NCBI RefSeq assembly: GCF_003550015.1 | Contig: NZ_QXEV01000008.1 | Coordinates: forward strand, 17,429-81,428 | Length of the DNA stretch: 64,000 nucleotides | Direction: 5' to 3' | Source: Anaeroplasma bactoclasticum | Lineage (GTDB): Bacteria > Bacillota_I > Bacilli_A > Acholeplasmatales > Anaeroplasmataceae | Part shown: one piece after another, positions 9,579 to 18,763 of the stretch | Position numbering within the stretch: position 1 is the first letter of the stretch | How the letters are laid out: every line of letters starts with the position of its first letter | Program-made: the position numbers and the translations under genes | The notes under the pieces: model-generated | What the model was told of the DNA's origin: nothing | The model's input: only the letters and a program-made list of their open reading frames with translations | The model's database searches: none

Positions 9579-10154
9579 TTATTGATTTTGTCTTTTAATA
9601 CCATCTCTAATGATGCCATCAGAGCCTAAGAATGTACAGCTATATAAAATCTGTTCAAGCTTTTCTTTAGGCTGCTTTTCATGGCTTCTAAACCATTTTC
9701 CATATACTGAGATGATACCTGAGGCAAAGAATGTAGAATAATATTCCAAATTTGGGGATGTTAATCCATAAGAGTTTCTACATACATCCGCAACAATCTT
9801 TTGGAATGCAATTTCAAGTGCGATGTGGAATTCATGATGAGATTCCGATGTTGCCATTTTAAAGTAAGTATCTAGATTATTAGAAATGATTTCATTAATA
9901 TCCTTTAGTACATCTCTCATTCCATAATCAGATCCTTTAGACTTAAAACGATCTGACATTTGAGCATACATATCTTTACCGATATCTGTGATAACATCAT
10001 CTAAGGATGCATAATGCATATAGAATGTCTTTCTTGAAATGCCGGCATTTTTACATAACATCGAAATGGTGATGTTTTCAAATTTTTCTTCACCCATAAG
10101 GTCGATTAAAGATTTCCTCACGGCAGCCATAGTATTTCTTACACGAATGTCCAT
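9579..10154 (-). CDS. TetR/AcrR-family transcriptional regulator
   Basis: A 191-residue regulator on the minus strand. The N-terminal helix-turn-helix is clear at about 20-50 (ISMLCKNAGISRKTFYMHYA), followed by an all-helical ligand/dimer domain that resembles the TetR_C_8 type. Start ATG at 10154 is preceded by AGGAG at the right spacing. Its own promoter carries a perfect 15-bp palindrome inside the spacer (10206-10220), so autorepression is very likely. The divergent neighbour yfmF could be a second target, although there is no direct evidence for that. The effector is unknown. Confidence 0.9.
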   Translation of the reverse strand: MDIRVRNTMAAVRKSLIDLMGEEKFENITISMLCKNAGISRKTFYMHYASLDDVITDIGKDMYAQMSDRFKSKGSDYGMRDVLKDINEIISNNLDTYFKMATSESHHEFHIALEIAFQKIVADVCRNSYGLTSPNLEYYSTFFASGIISVYGKWFRSHEKQPKEKLEQILYSCTFLGSDGIIRDGIKRQNQ

Positions 10155-10198
10155 AAATAAATAATCTCCTGTTTATATATTGCGCTAAAATTAACATA

Positions 10199-10227
10199 AT
10201 TATACTATACAAGTTGTATAATTTCAA
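10199..10227 (-). promoter_or_regulatory. TetR gene promoter with palindromic operator in the spacer
   Basis: On the minus strand TTGAAA (10222-10227), a 17-base spacer and TATAAT (10199-10204) form a strong promoter. The spacer contains the perfect 7-1-7 palindrome TATACAAGTTGTATA (10206-10220), a typical size for a TetR operator. A second, shorter palindrome TTTGTACAAA lies at 10264-10273, nearer the divergent gene. Confidence 0.75.
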
Positions 10228-10341
10228 TGATAAATGAAACATAAAAGCCTTTTTATGTTACAATTTGTACAAATGTAAGAAAATTATCTTTATATATTTA
10301 TATAAAAAAATGATAAAATTTTACTAAAAAGGAGTAACCAT

Positions 10342-11538
10342 ATGGAAAATTATATTGAACTAAATAAATTTCATACCTTCTCCATTAAAAGATATCATAT
10401 CTCTAAAATTAACCCTAAGGATGTAACAAAAAGAATGTTACTTTTATCTTATTTACAAATATCTTCTTTAAAATATAAAACAGAAGAGGATATCGTTAGA
10501 GTATGTGAAGACTTATATGATTTTAGATATAGTGTAAAAGGAGATTTGCATGGAAGCTATTGGATGATTACATTCCAAGGTAATGCCATTGACCCTAAAT
10601 ATATATCTGATGAAGCCTATACAAAGGATAAGGTATTCGAGGTATTTAATGATTTATCTACTCCTTTAGTAATAGATAATAAACTCGATAAAAAAACATT
10701 TCAAAGAGCGAAAAAATTACTTTCCGCATCTATTTTAAAATTAGAAAAATATCCAGCTGTTAAGGCAACAAATTTTGCCCTTCATACCTTCTTTAAGGAT
10801 ACTTTAAGAGATTATCAGCCTAAAGGAGATATGGAAGAATTAAAAAAAATTACTATAGATGAGTTATATGAATACTATTTAGAATTTCTTCAGGAAGAGG
10901 AAACTACAATATTCATTGGTGCTTTTGATAAGAAGTATCCTATAAAGGATACTATCACTCCTCATATGGATCATAATTTCATAGAAAGAGCTAAGCTAGA
11001 TAAGGATATATATTTATATCCACATAAATCAAAATTAATGAATTTAAGAATTATATATGATTTAAATATATTTACTGGTGATGATAGAATATATGCCTTA
11101 AGCATATTTAATTATTTTTTAGGTTCATCTAATTATTCTTATTTATTTAGAATAGTAAGAGAAAAATATGGTTTATGCTATAGCATTTCAAGTGATTTAT
11201 ATGGAGCATCTGGTATTGTAATTATCGGTGCTGAGGTTAAAAAGGATGATTTAAATTTAGTTATAGAAAAAATAGATGAGGCTTTAAAGGAATCCTTAAA
11301 CTCTTTTGATTTAGAAAAGATAAAAAGAGTATTTGTTTTAACTCATAAGGCAAGCTATGATCAACAGGATAGCTATGCTTCTGATTTAATTTGTAAAAAA
11401 GCATTCCCTATTGCTTATGATAGCAATACCTATATTGATAAGATTAATTCTGTTACTATGGATGATATAAAAGAGGTATTTAATACATTTATGAAATCTA
11501 GAAGAGTAATATTTGGCTATGGAGGTGACAAAAAATGA
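10342..11538 (+). CDS. yfmF: M16 peptidase-like protein, inactive-type subunit (YfmF-like)
   Basis: A 398-residue member of the M16 (pitrilysin) superfamily lacking the zinc motif HxxEH, as expected for the noncatalytic partner. The segment REKYGLCYSISSDLYG (near 269-284) corresponds to the C-terminal M16 domain. ATG 10342 follows AAAAAGGAGTAACC. The stop TGA overlaps the ATG of the catalytic partner (ATGA), so the two are coupled. In Bacillus the pair YfmF/YfmH is annotated with EF-P 5-aminopentanol modification; an efp gene is present here at 58 kb. Family placement is firm; the modification role is taken from the Bacillus homologues. Confidence 0.82.
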   Translation: MENYIELNKFHTFSIKRYHISKINPKDVTKRMLLLSYLQISSLKYKTEEDIVRVCEDLYDFRYSVKGDLHGSYWMITFQGNAIDPKYISDEAYTKDKVFEVFNDLSTPLVIDNKLDKKTFQRAKKLLSASILKLEKYPAVKATNFALHTFFKDTLRDYQPKGDMEELKKITIDELYEYYLEFLQEEETTIFIGAFDKKYPIKDTITPHMDHNFIERAKLDKDIYLYPHKSKLMNLRIIYDLNIFTGDDRIYALSIFNYFLGSSNYSYLFRIVREKYGLCYSISSDLYGASGIVIIGAEVKKDDLNLVIEKIDEALKESLNSFDLEKIKRVFVLTHKASYDQQDSYASDLICKKAFPIAYDSNTYIDKINSVTMDDIKEVFNTFMKSRRVIFGYGGDKK

Positions 11539-12788
11539 GTGATACAACATATTTTGTTACCAAAAATGGCTTAAAATGTATCTTTGTATCTAGAAAAGGA
11601 TTTATAGGTAAATATGCAGGAATTGGCTGTCACTTTGGTGGGGCACATAGAAAATATTATAAAAATGGTAAGCTATATGAATCTAAAACAGGTATAGCTC
11701 ACTTTTTAGAGCATAAAGCATTCATGATTGATTCTCATGATGCACTTTTTGATTTTGATTTACTAAATGCTGATGCGAATGCGTATACTACGCATGAACA
11801 AACCGTTTATTATTTCACTACAAATGATGAAATATATGAGCCATTAAAGCTTTTAATAAGAATGTATTTTACAAAGGGCTATACTAAAGAGAATATAGAA
11901 ACGGAAAAGCCAATAATTATATCTGAGCTAGAAGAAGCAATGGATGACTGTGATAAAAGAATTCATGATAAATGTATGAAGCTTTTATATCCTAAAGATT
12001 CCTATTCTATAGAAATCTTAGGTGAAAAAGAGGATATTAAGAATATGTCCTATGATGATTTAGATATGGCATTTGAATCCTTCTATAGTCCAAAAAATTC
12101 TTATTTAACTATAGTTGGTGATTTAGATTTTGATAAGGTAAAATTATTGATTGAAGAAGAAATGGCTAAATTTGAATTTATGGATAATGATATAAAGATG
12201 ATTCCATTTATAGAATCTAAATCTGTAAATTCTCCAATAACTATTTATGAAGATATCCCATACCCAGAATTACATATTATGGGTAGAATAGAATCCTTAA
12301 ATTACTATACTCCTTTAATTCCAAATAAAATGATATCTCTACTTGATTGTATATTTTCTGTAGAAGCTCCATTTTATAAAGAATTACAGGAAAAGAATTT
12401 ACTTATTTTAGATGATATAGAATATTCTATAGGTAGTCATGAATTTGGTAGCTATTTTATTATAGATATCTATACCAATAATCCTGAAGAATTAAAGGAT
12501 TTAATTTTAGATAAGCTAAAAAATCTGAGTGAATCAGATTTTAATAAGGATATATCTATGGCAACAATTAAATCCTATAAGAGTGATTGTATAAGAGCAT
12601 TAGATTCCATTTCCTATATTGGAGATGAAACCTTATCCTTAGCTATTGAAGGACCAGGCTATGAAGAAGAAAAAAGAGTATTATTATCTACTAAGGAAGA
12701 AGATATTAAAGCTTTTATTTCCTATATAAGAAATTCTTTAATGACCTATTTAATTGCATTACCTAAAAATGTAAAAAAAGATAACTAA
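11535..12788 (+). CDS. yfmH: M16 zinc peptidase, catalytic-type subunit (YfmH-like)
   Basis: A 417-residue M16 peptidase with the inverted zinc motif HFLEH near residues 55-59 (in GIAHFLEHKAF) and the downstream Glu in ISELEEAMDD near 130. Family members form clam-shaped hetero- or homodimers that degrade or trim peptides. The start ATG overlaps the stop of yfmF by four bases, implying a 1:1 complex. In Bacillus the pair is linked to maturation of the lysine modification on elongation factor P. A terminator follows at 12802-12837, closing the two-gene operon. Confidence 0.87.
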   Translation: MSDTTYFVTKNGLKCIFVSRKGFIGKYAGIGCHFGGAHRKYYKNGKLYESKTGIAHFLEHKAFMIDSHDALFDFDLLNADANAYTTHEQTVYYFTTNDEIYEPLKLLIRMYFTKGYTKENIETEKPIIISELEEAMDDCDKRIHDKCMKLLYPKDSYSIEILGEKEDIKNMSYDDLDMAFESFYSPKNSYLTIVGDLDFDKVKLLIEEEMAKFEFMDNDIKMIPFIESKSVNSPITIYEDIPYPELHIMGRIESLNYYTPLIPNKMISLLDCIFSVEAPFYKELQEKNLLILDDIEYSIGSHEFGSYFIIDIYTNNPEELKDLILDKLKNLSESDFNKDISMATIKSYKSDCIRALDSISYIGDETLSLAIEGPGYEEEKRVLLSTKEEDIKAFISYIRNSLMTYLIALPKNVKKDN

Positions 12789-12801
12789 ATTTTAAAAATT
12801 T

Positions 12802-12837
12802 CTTGATTTCATATATTTGAAATCAGGATTTTTTTAT
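12802..12837 (+). terminator. Terminator after yfmH
   Basis: CTTGATTTCA and TGAAATCAGG pair across a short AT loop, followed by a T run. Confidence 0.8.
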
Positions 12838-12974
12838 TTTAGATAAAAAATATAATAATATTTTAGAAAAAATACTTATTCTAAATCCTTTGTTTCTATT
12901 TATGAAATTTCTTATAAAAAATAAAAAATGATATAAAGAAATTGCTATTCGGAAAGGAGGATAACAAGGTCAGG

Positions 12975-13337
12975 TTGTATAATTATTTTATGCTGATAGG
13001 GTTTGTTGTAAACGACGTTGAACTGAAAGAGGTAGCTGACGGAAAAAAGGTGGCAAAATTAAGGTTAGCTGTCAAAAGGGAATTTCAGAATATGAACGGA
13101 GAATATGACACCGACTTCATCAATATTTCCGTATGGGAATTCTTAGCCGAGCATGCCGTAAACTACCTTAAGAAAGGGGCCCGAGTTGCGGTTAAGGGAA
13201 GAATTTGTCCTAAAAAAGGAGAGCATGGTGATGTAAGTGTCTTTACAAATGAACTCTATGCCGACAGACTTATTTTCTTAGGAGAATCAGGTATTAAAGA
13301 ATTTGATTCTCAGTCTTTAAAGGCTAAGGAGGAATAA
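12975..13337 (+). CDS. Short single-stranded DNA-binding protein, atypical composition
   Basis: An OB-fold SSB of about 120 residues: MLIGFVVNDVEL (strand 1), AKLRLAVKREF, DFINISVWEFLAEHAVNYLKKGARVAVKGRI and the closing LYADRLIFL segment are classic. It lacks the acidic DDDIPF-type C-terminal tip through which housekeeping SSB recruits partners, ending instead in KAKEE. The start is uncertain. The best ribosome site (AAAGGAGG, 12953-12960) precedes TTG 12975 and ATG 12990, and the further-upstream TTG 12942 is behind it. Its codons are noticeably richer in G and C (GCC, GAG, GGG, CGA, GAC) than those of its neighbours, suggesting recent transfer. It could belong to a mobile element, though none is visible. 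Confidence 0.8.
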   Translation: MYNYFMLIGFVVNDVELKEVADGKKVAKLRLAVKREFQNMNGEYDTDFINISVWEFLAEHAVNYLKKGARVAVKGRICPKKGEHGDVSVFTNELYADRLIFLGESGIKEFDSQSLKAKEE

Positions 13338-13362
13338 ACAGGGATTTTTCCCTGTTTTTTTC
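13337..13362 (+). terminator. Terminator after the SSB gene
   Basis: AACAGGG and CCCTGTT form a stem with a short T-rich loop and trailing T run, immediately at the stop codon. Confidence 0.88.
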
Positions 13363-13454
13363 CTTTTAACAAAGTTAAAATTTAAGAAAAACAAGCACCT
13401 CTTTTCTTTCATTTTAGGAAAAAATAGTATATAATCTCAATTAGGTGATTAATA

Positions 13455-14336
13455 ATGAGACAATATTTAGATTTATGCAAAAAAGTATTAGAAAATGGAA
13501 CTTATAAGGATGATCGTACAGGTACAGGTACTTATTCCTTATTTGGTTATCAAACAAGGTATAATTTAGAAGAAGGATTTCCACTTGTTACAACTAAGAA
13601 AGTCTTTTTAAGAGGAATTATCCATGAACTTTTATGGTTTATTAGTGGAGATACAAATATTAAATATCTTGTAGACAATGATGTTCATATTTGGGATGAC
13701 TGGGCTTATAAGGCTTATAAGGAGTCAAGCGAATTTGAAGGCGAAGATATGAAGGGTTTTGCCGCAAGAATTAAATCCTTAGATAAGGATGATCCATTTG
13801 TTAAAAAATGGGGAGAGTTAGGCCCTGTTTATGGTAGACAGTGGAGAAACTTTAATGAACAGGGTGTTGACCAGCTTGAAAATTTAATCAACCAGATTAA
13901 GACAAATCCTAATTCTAGAAGATTAATTATTTCCGCATGGAACCCTTGTGAGGTAGATAAGATGGCGCTACCTCCATGTCACTCCTTCATGCAATTTTAT
14001 GTTGTAAATGGTAAGCTTTCTTGCCAGCTATATCAAAGAAGTGCAGATATCTTTTTAGGAGTACCTTTTAATATTGCATCCTATTCCTTATTTACAATGA
14101 TGATTGCTCAAGTATGTGGCTTAAAGCCAGGTGAGTTTGTACATACGATGGGGGATGCTCATATTTATACAAATCATGTAGATCAAATTAAGCTTCAGCT
14201 ATCTAGAGAGCCTAAGCCTTTACCTGTCATGAAAATTAATCCAAATGTAAAATCCATTTATGATTTTAAGATTGAGGATTTCACTTTAGAGGGCTATGAG
14301 CCTTGGCCAAGAATTAAAGGCGAGGTGGCCGTTTAA
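13455..14336 (+). CDS. thyA: Thymidylate synthase
   Basis: A 293-residue ThyA that methylates dUMP to dTMP with methylene-tetrahydrofolate. The N-terminal DDRTGTGT (Arg for phosphate), the catalytic cysteine in LPPCHSF (near 177), the [17 protein letters not shown] nucleotide-binding stretch and HIYTNHVDQ are all intact. It has an insertion between [14 protein letters not shown] and the catalytic half, as in longer Gram-positive forms. ATG 13455 follows AGGTGATTAATA, with TATAAT at 13430-13435. The stop overlaps the dfrA start by one base, the classic thyA-dfrA pair. Confidence 0.98.
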   Translation: MRQYLDLCKKVLENGTYKDDRTGTGTYSLFGYQTRYNLEEGFPLVTTKKVFLRGIIHELLWFISGDTNIKYLVDNDVHIWDDWAYKAYKESSEFEGEDMKGFAARIKSLDKDDPFVKKWGELGPVYGRQWRNFNEQGVDQLENLINQIKTNPNSRRLIISAWNPCEVDKMALPPCHSFMQFYVVNGKLSCQLYQRSADIFLGVPFNIASYSLFTMMIAQVCGLKPGEFVHTMGDAHIYTNHVDQIKLQLSREPKPLPVMKINPNVKSIYDFKIEDFTLEGYEPWPRIKGEVAV

Positions 14337-14818
14337 TGATTAATATGATTTGGGCTATGGATTTTAATAATCTTATCGGAGATAAGGATAGGATTCCATG
14401 GCATATTAAAGAAGACTTAATCTATTATAAGAATAAGACAAAGGGAAAAACTGTACTCATGGGGGATGCAACCTATTTTTCCTTAAAAAGTTATTATAAA
14501 ACAAAACCATTACCATATGGTAAGGTTTATATTGCAACCATCGATAAGAATTTAAAAATTGAAAATCCTTTAGAGGATATTGAAATTGTTTATGATTTAA
14601 TCGAATTCATTAAAAACTTTAAGGATGAGATATGGGTTTGTGGTGGCGCAACCATTTATAAGCTTTGCTTACCTTATGCAGATAGATTATATATTTCATT
14701 TATAAAGGGAGACTATAAGGGAGATAAATATTTCCCTAAGATAGATTATTCGTTGTATGATAAAACCTGGGAGGAGGATACCGAACAGGTTCGTTATACA
14801 TTATTTGAGAGGCGTTAA
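14336..14818 (+). CDS. dfrA: Dihydrofolate reductase, divergent
   Basis: A 160-residue dihydrofolate reductase that regenerates tetrahydrofolate after the ThyA reaction. IWAMDFNNLIGDKDRIPWHIKEDLIYYK carries the active-site Asp in the usual place (KEDL). CGGATIYKLCLPYADRLYIS is the NADPH glycine motif region. One motif is unusual: the usual MGRKT cofactor-binding stretch reads MGDATYFS, with the basic residue replaced by Asp. This could alter NADP preference or antifolate sensitivity. It is coupled to thyA by overlapping stop and start. Confidence 0.93.
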   Translation: MINMIWAMDFNNLIGDKDRIPWHIKEDLIYYKNKTKGKTVLMGDATYFSLKSYYKTKPLPYGKVYIATIDKNLKIENPLEDIEIVYDLIEFIKNFKDEIWVCGGATIYKLCLPYADRLYISFIKGDYKGDKYFPKIDYSLYDKTWEEDTEQVRYTLFERR

Positions 14819-14820
14819 GT

Positions 14821-15624
14821 ATGTTTTTTTTAGGTATGCTCTTTACCTTATGGATAGGAGTTTCATTAGGATTAACCTTTTTAACTCATATGTATGAATA
14901 TTGGATTATACTTTGGGTTTTCTTAGGTTTAATAGCAGGAATAATTTTTGATATATTATTCGCATTAATCTTCATTGAGATTGGTGCAAGAACAAATCCT
15001 AAATCCAAATTTAAGGTGTTTGTATTAAGAAATGCTTTAAAGCTAGCATTTATGTTTTACCATATTCATGTAACAAGTGAGGGGTTAGAGAATGTTCCAT
15101 ATAATACTCCATTTGTTATGTATTGTAATCATAAATCTATGATGGATCCTGCAGCTATTTATATTGAAATTAACCGCATTGTAAGTGCGATTGGTAAAAA
15201 GAGCCTTTGGGGATTCTGGCCAATGAATCATATCTGTAAATGCTTTGGTGCACTACCTATGGATAGAGATAATGATAGACAGGCAGTAAAAGATATGCTA
15301 GTTGCGATTAAGGCAGTTAAAGAGGGTATGCCTATGATTATATTCCCAGAGGGTGGAATTAAATCTAGGGATGTTGAAGAAATGGTATCCTTAAGAGCTG
15401 GTGCTTATAAGCTTGCGATGAAAGCAGAGGCTCCGATTATTCCTGTTGCGATTATGGGCTCAAGTGAAATAGCGAAAAAGAAAAGATATCAAAGAAAGGA
15501 TATCCATATTATTTTCCATAAGATGATTACAAAAGAAGAATACCAAGATAAAAATACAACAGAGGTAGGTACCTTTGTTGAATCTTTAATCAATGAGGAT
15601 ATTCGTAAATATGAAGATAAATAA
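14821..15624 (+). CDS. plsC: 1-acyl-sn-glycerol-3-phosphate acyltransferase
   Basis: A 267-residue membrane acyltransferase that makes phosphatidic acid. Two N-terminal membrane helices (about 1-22 and 28-55) precede the acyltransferase domain with the catalytic HxxxxD box (NHKSMMDP near 100-107), the FPEGG glycerophosphate-binding motif (near 178-182) and IPVAIMGS. The start is two bases after the dfrA stop, so it may be in the thyA-dfrA operon. The next small gene overlaps its 3' end. Confidence 0.93.
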   Translation: MFFLGMLFTLWIGVSLGLTFLTHMYEYWIILWVFLGLIAGIIFDILFALIFIEIGARTNPKSKFKVFVLRNALKLAFMFYHIHVTSEGLENVPYNTPFVMYCNHKSMMDPAAIYIEINRIVSAIGKKSLWGFWPMNHICKCFGALPMDRDNDRQAVKDMLVAIKAVKEGMPMIIFPEGGIKSRDVEEMVSLRAGAYKLAMKAEAPIIPVAIMGSSEIAKKKRYQRKDIHIIFHKMITKEEYQDKNTTEVGTFVESLINEDIRKYEDK

Positions 15625-15835
15625 AACCTTATTTTTGGTACTTGCTATATTAGGATTTCTATTTATAGCAATTGCTGGAGTATTCTTAATTTTAGGTGTC
15701 TATATGGATAATAATATAGGCATATATGTAGGGTTAGGACTAATTCTTACATCGATTGTATTTTATGTTGTATTAGCTATAATTGTATTATTTGCTTATA
15801 TTAGAAGAAAGGGTGGTAATAATGATAAATCTTAA
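15611..15835 (+). CDS. Small two-helix membrane protein of unknown function
   Basis: A 74-residue protein with two strongly hydrophobic helices (about 7-29 and 38-62) and a basic C-terminus (YIRRKGG). The start ATG 15611 is preferred to ATG 15593 because the protein would then open directly with a Lys-rich N-terminus before helix 1. It overlaps the end of plsC by 14 bases and the start of the next gene, so it is translated as part of a run of membrane proteins. No family recognised. Confidence 0.65.
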   Translation: MKINKTLFLVLAILGFLFIAIAGVFLILGVYMDNNIGIYVGLGLILTSIVFYVVLAIIVLFAYIRRKGGNNDKS

Positions 15836-16394
15836 TATCTTAGCGATTTCAAGAGTAGAAAATATCATAATTTTTGTTAATGCTTACCTTATTCTAATTG
15901 CAGTAATAATTTTTATATCCTTAAGAAGCTATAAATCTCATAAAAAGAAAAAGATGTTTCTTGCGGTAGAAGAATTATTAAATGAATATGTTGCAGCTGA
16001 CCCACTATATTCTAAGCTTGAAAAATCTAGTGTTAAGGAATATGATTATATCCTTACAACAAAAGAAATTAAGGTTTACATTATGATAATTCCAAACTTT
16101 CATCAAGGAGAAATATGTATAAACTCTCCAACCAAATGGCAGTTTAGAAAAACATATCAGGATTCAAGCTCTCGCTTTGTTCCAAGGGTAGATAGACTTA
16201 TGCGTTTTGAACCACCTATGGAAGCGGGACTAAGGATTAAAAGATTATATATTGTATATCCATCAAGTAAATCATTATTAAGATATATTAATGAATGTGA
16301 GATGGAATTTGTAAGGCCAGAAACAGATTTAAACGGATGTTCCGTTATAACCTATTCTTTCCTTTTAGAACACAAAGATTCAATTGAATTATAA
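15822..16394 (+). CDS. Single-helix membrane-anchored protein of unknown function
   Basis: A 190-residue protein. One membrane helix lies near residues 10-33, followed by a basic stretch (RSYKSHKKKK), then a soluble domain of about 150 residues that should face the cytoplasm. The start ATG 15822 has AAAGGGTGG upstream and overlaps the preceding small gene by 14 bases. I recognise no family. The soluble part has alternating hydrophobic strands (VKVYIMIIPNF, LRIKRLYIVYPS) that suggest an alpha/beta fold. A terminator follows immediately. Confidence 0.7.
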   Translation: MINLNILAISRVENIIIFVNAYLILIAVIIFISLRSYKSHKKKKMFLAVEELLNEYVAADPLYSKLEKSSVKEYDYILTTKEIKVYIMIIPNFHQGEICINSPTKWQFRKTYQDSSSRFVPRVDRLMRFEPPMEAGLRIKRLYIVYPSSKSLLRYINECEMEFVRPETDLNGCSVITYSFLLEHKDSIEL

Positions 16395-16422
16395 AATATA
16401 GGGTTCATCCTATATTTTTTTT
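16392..16422 (+). terminator. Terminator before mutS2
   Basis: AATATAGG and CCTATATT flank a six-base loop and are followed by a run of eight T. Confidence 0.85.
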
Positions 16423-16437
16423 GGAATGGTGATTATT

Positions 16438-18756
16438 ATGTATGATTATAAAACTTTAGAATTTCCTAAGGTATTAGAAATTCTATCAAAATTTACAAAA
16501 ACAAATTATGCAAAGGAATTGATACAAAATACTTGTGATTCCTTTAGCTTTAATGATGCATTAAGATTAAAAAAAGAAACTGAGGAAGCTTATTTAGCAT
16601 TAGTACGCTTAGGGGATATTCCTTTAGGTGGATTATATGAAATGAAGGATTCCTTAAAAAGATGTAAGGCTGGTTCAATTTTAAATGAAGCAGAATTATT
16701 AAATGTTGTTGGACTTTTAGATTGTGGTGTTAATGTATCAAAATATTTTAAAAATCTAGAAACAATTAAAGTAGAAGTAGAAAATATAAAGAAGTATAGT
16801 GATAATGTTATTACACCTCAAGCTTTAAAAACAAGTATTACCTTAGCTATTTCTCCAGAGGGTAGAATTAATGATAATGCTTCAAGAGAATTATTTATGG
16901 TAAGAAGAAGCTTAGTTTCTTTAGAAAATAGACTTAGAAGTAAATTAAATGAATTATTATCTACTAAGGCATCTATGCTAACAGAGGCTTTAATCGTTCA
17001 AAGAGATGGAAGAATGTGTCTTCCTGTTAAAATTGAATATAAAAATACATTTAAGGGTATTGTTCATGATATTTCAAGCTCAAATACTACAGCCTATATT
17101 GAGCCTGAATCATGTCTTGAAACAGCAAATCAAATTGATTCTTATACTGCAGAAGAAAAAAAGCAATGCCAAATAATATTAAAGAATTTATCCTTACTTG
17201 TTAGTGCTGAGGCAGATAATTTATTAAATAATTTAGAAAATTTAACAACTCTAGATGTTATTTATGCGAAAGCCTTAATGGGTAAGGAATATGGATATAA
17301 TAGTCCTAAACTAGAAGATAAGCAGTATTTCAATTTAAAGAGGGCAAAGCATCCTCTTTTAAATAAGGAAACTGCTGTACCTATTGATTGTGAGCTTGGC
17401 AATAAATTTAGTGTTATTATTATTACAGGACCAAATACCGGTGGTAAGACTGTTGCTTTAAAGACAGTAGGCTTACTACATTTAATGGTTTATAATGGAA
17501 TGATGGTACCTGCATCAGAAGATTCTATTTTTGGTGCATTTGAAGATATTTTAGCAGATATTGGAGATGAACAGTCCATTGAGCAATCCTTATCTACCTT
17601 CTCTAGTCATATGACTAAGATTGTAGATATATTAAAAAGAATTACTTTTAATTCTTTAGTATTATTAGATGAGCTCGGTAGTGGTACAGACCCTAAGGAA
17701 GGATCTTCTTTAGCAATTTCTATTATTGAATATTTAAAGAAGAGCGGAGCTAGAGTAATTTGTACTACACACTATAGTGAGCTTAAAAATTATGCTTATA
17801 GAAATGAAGGGATTTCTAATGCGAGTGTAGAATTTAATACAGAAACATTACTTCCGACCTATAGGCTATTAATGGGTGTTCCTGGTAAATCAAACGCAAT
17901 TGAAATTGCTTCTCGCTTAGGCTTAAATCCAAGTATCGTAGAGGATGCAAAAAAGGAATTATCGAATACAAGTAGTGAATCTTCTGAGCTTATTGGTAAC
18001 CTAGAAGAAGAAATGACTTCCTTAAGAAATCAAGAGCGTGAATTAGAATCTAAAATTAAATCCTATGAGGCTATGGTCAATAACCTTAAACTAGAAAAGC
18101 TTGATTTAGTTAAAAAGACAGATAAGATTATTCATGATGCTAAGGAAGAGGCTAAAAGAATTATTGAAGAGGCTAAAGAGGAATCTTCTAAGCTTATTGA
18201 AGAAATTAAGAATATGAGTGATGAAAACTTCAAGGAGCATGAATTAATCGCTTTAAAGACGAAAGCGAAGAATTTATCTGTAAAAGATGAGGTAGAAGAA
18301 ATATTTGATGAGGACTTACATGTAGGAGATTATGTATATGTAAAGACTTATGAAAAATATGGTACAATTTCTTCTATTAAGAAGGATAAATATTATGTAA
18401 ATTTAGGTCAATTCGCTATTGAATTTAAGAAAAATGAATTATCCTTAGCTGCAAAGCCTGTTGAAAAGAAGAAAAAGGAACAAAGATTATCTGGGTATAA
18501 TCCTGCATCTCACGCTACACTTTCCTTAGATTTAAGAGGTAAAAGAGTAGAAGAGGTTAAAGAATTAATGGATAGCTATTTAGATCAATGTGCCTTAGGT
18601 AATTTAAAGCAGGTATCGATTATTCATGGATTTGGTACAGGTGCTGTAAGAAAGGCAGTACAAGAATACTTAAAGACCTCCCCTTATGTAAAAAGCTATC
18701 GCTATGGCGGTGAGGGTGAAGGATTAAATGGTGTTACAGTTGTATATTTAAAGTAG
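16438..18756 (+). CDS. mutS2: Endonuclease MutS2
   Basis: A 772-residue MutS2/Smr-family ATPase and nuclease (RqcU), known in Bacillus both as a recombination suppressor and as a sensor that splits collided ribosomes. The clamp/lever region is N-terminal. Walker A GPNTGGKT is near 327-334, Walker B LLDELGSGTDPKEG is near 405-418, and a coiled coil lies at about 515-610. The C-terminal Smr domain has LDLRG and HGFGTGAVR (near 695-755). The start ATG 16438 follows GGAATGGTG; the earlier ATG at 16426 has no ribosome site. thiN follows after eight bases. Confidence 0.97.
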   Translation: MYDYKTLEFPKVLEILSKFTKTNYAKELIQNTCDSFSFNDALRLKKETEEAYLALVRLGDIPLGGLYEMKDSLKRCKAGSILNEAELLNVVGLLDCGVNVSKYFKNLETIKVEVENIKKYSDNVITPQALKTSITLAISPEGRINDNASRELFMVRRSLVSLENRLRSKLNELLSTKASMLTEALIVQRDGRMCLPVKIEYKNTFKGIVHDISSSNTTAYIEPESCLETANQIDSYTAEEKKQCQIILKNLSLLVSAEADNLLNNLENLTTLDVIYAKALMGKEYGYNSPKLEDKQYFNLKRAKHPLLNKETAVPIDCELGNKFSVIIITGPNTGGKTVALKTVGLLHLMVYNGMMVPASEDSIFGAFEDILADIGDEQSIEQSLSTFSSHMTKIVDILKRITFNSLVLLDELGSGTDPKEGSSLAISIIEYLKKSGARVICTTHYSELKNYAYRNEGISNASVEFNTETLLPTYRLLMGVPGKSNAIEIASRLGLNPSIVEDAKKELSNTSSESSELIGNLEEEMTSLRNQERELESKIKSYEAMVNNLKLEKLDLVKKTDKIIHDAKEEAKRIIEEAKEESSKLIEEIKNMSDENFKEHELIALKTKAKNLSVKDEVEEIFDEDLHVGDYVYVKTYEKYGTISSIKKDKYYVNLGQFAIEFKKNELSLAAKPVEKKKKEQRLSGYNPASHATLSLDLRGKRVEEVKELMDSYLDQCALGNLKQVSIIHGFGTGAVRKAVQEYLKTSPYVKSYRYGGEGEGLNGVTVVYLK

Positions 18757-18763
18757 GTATATT

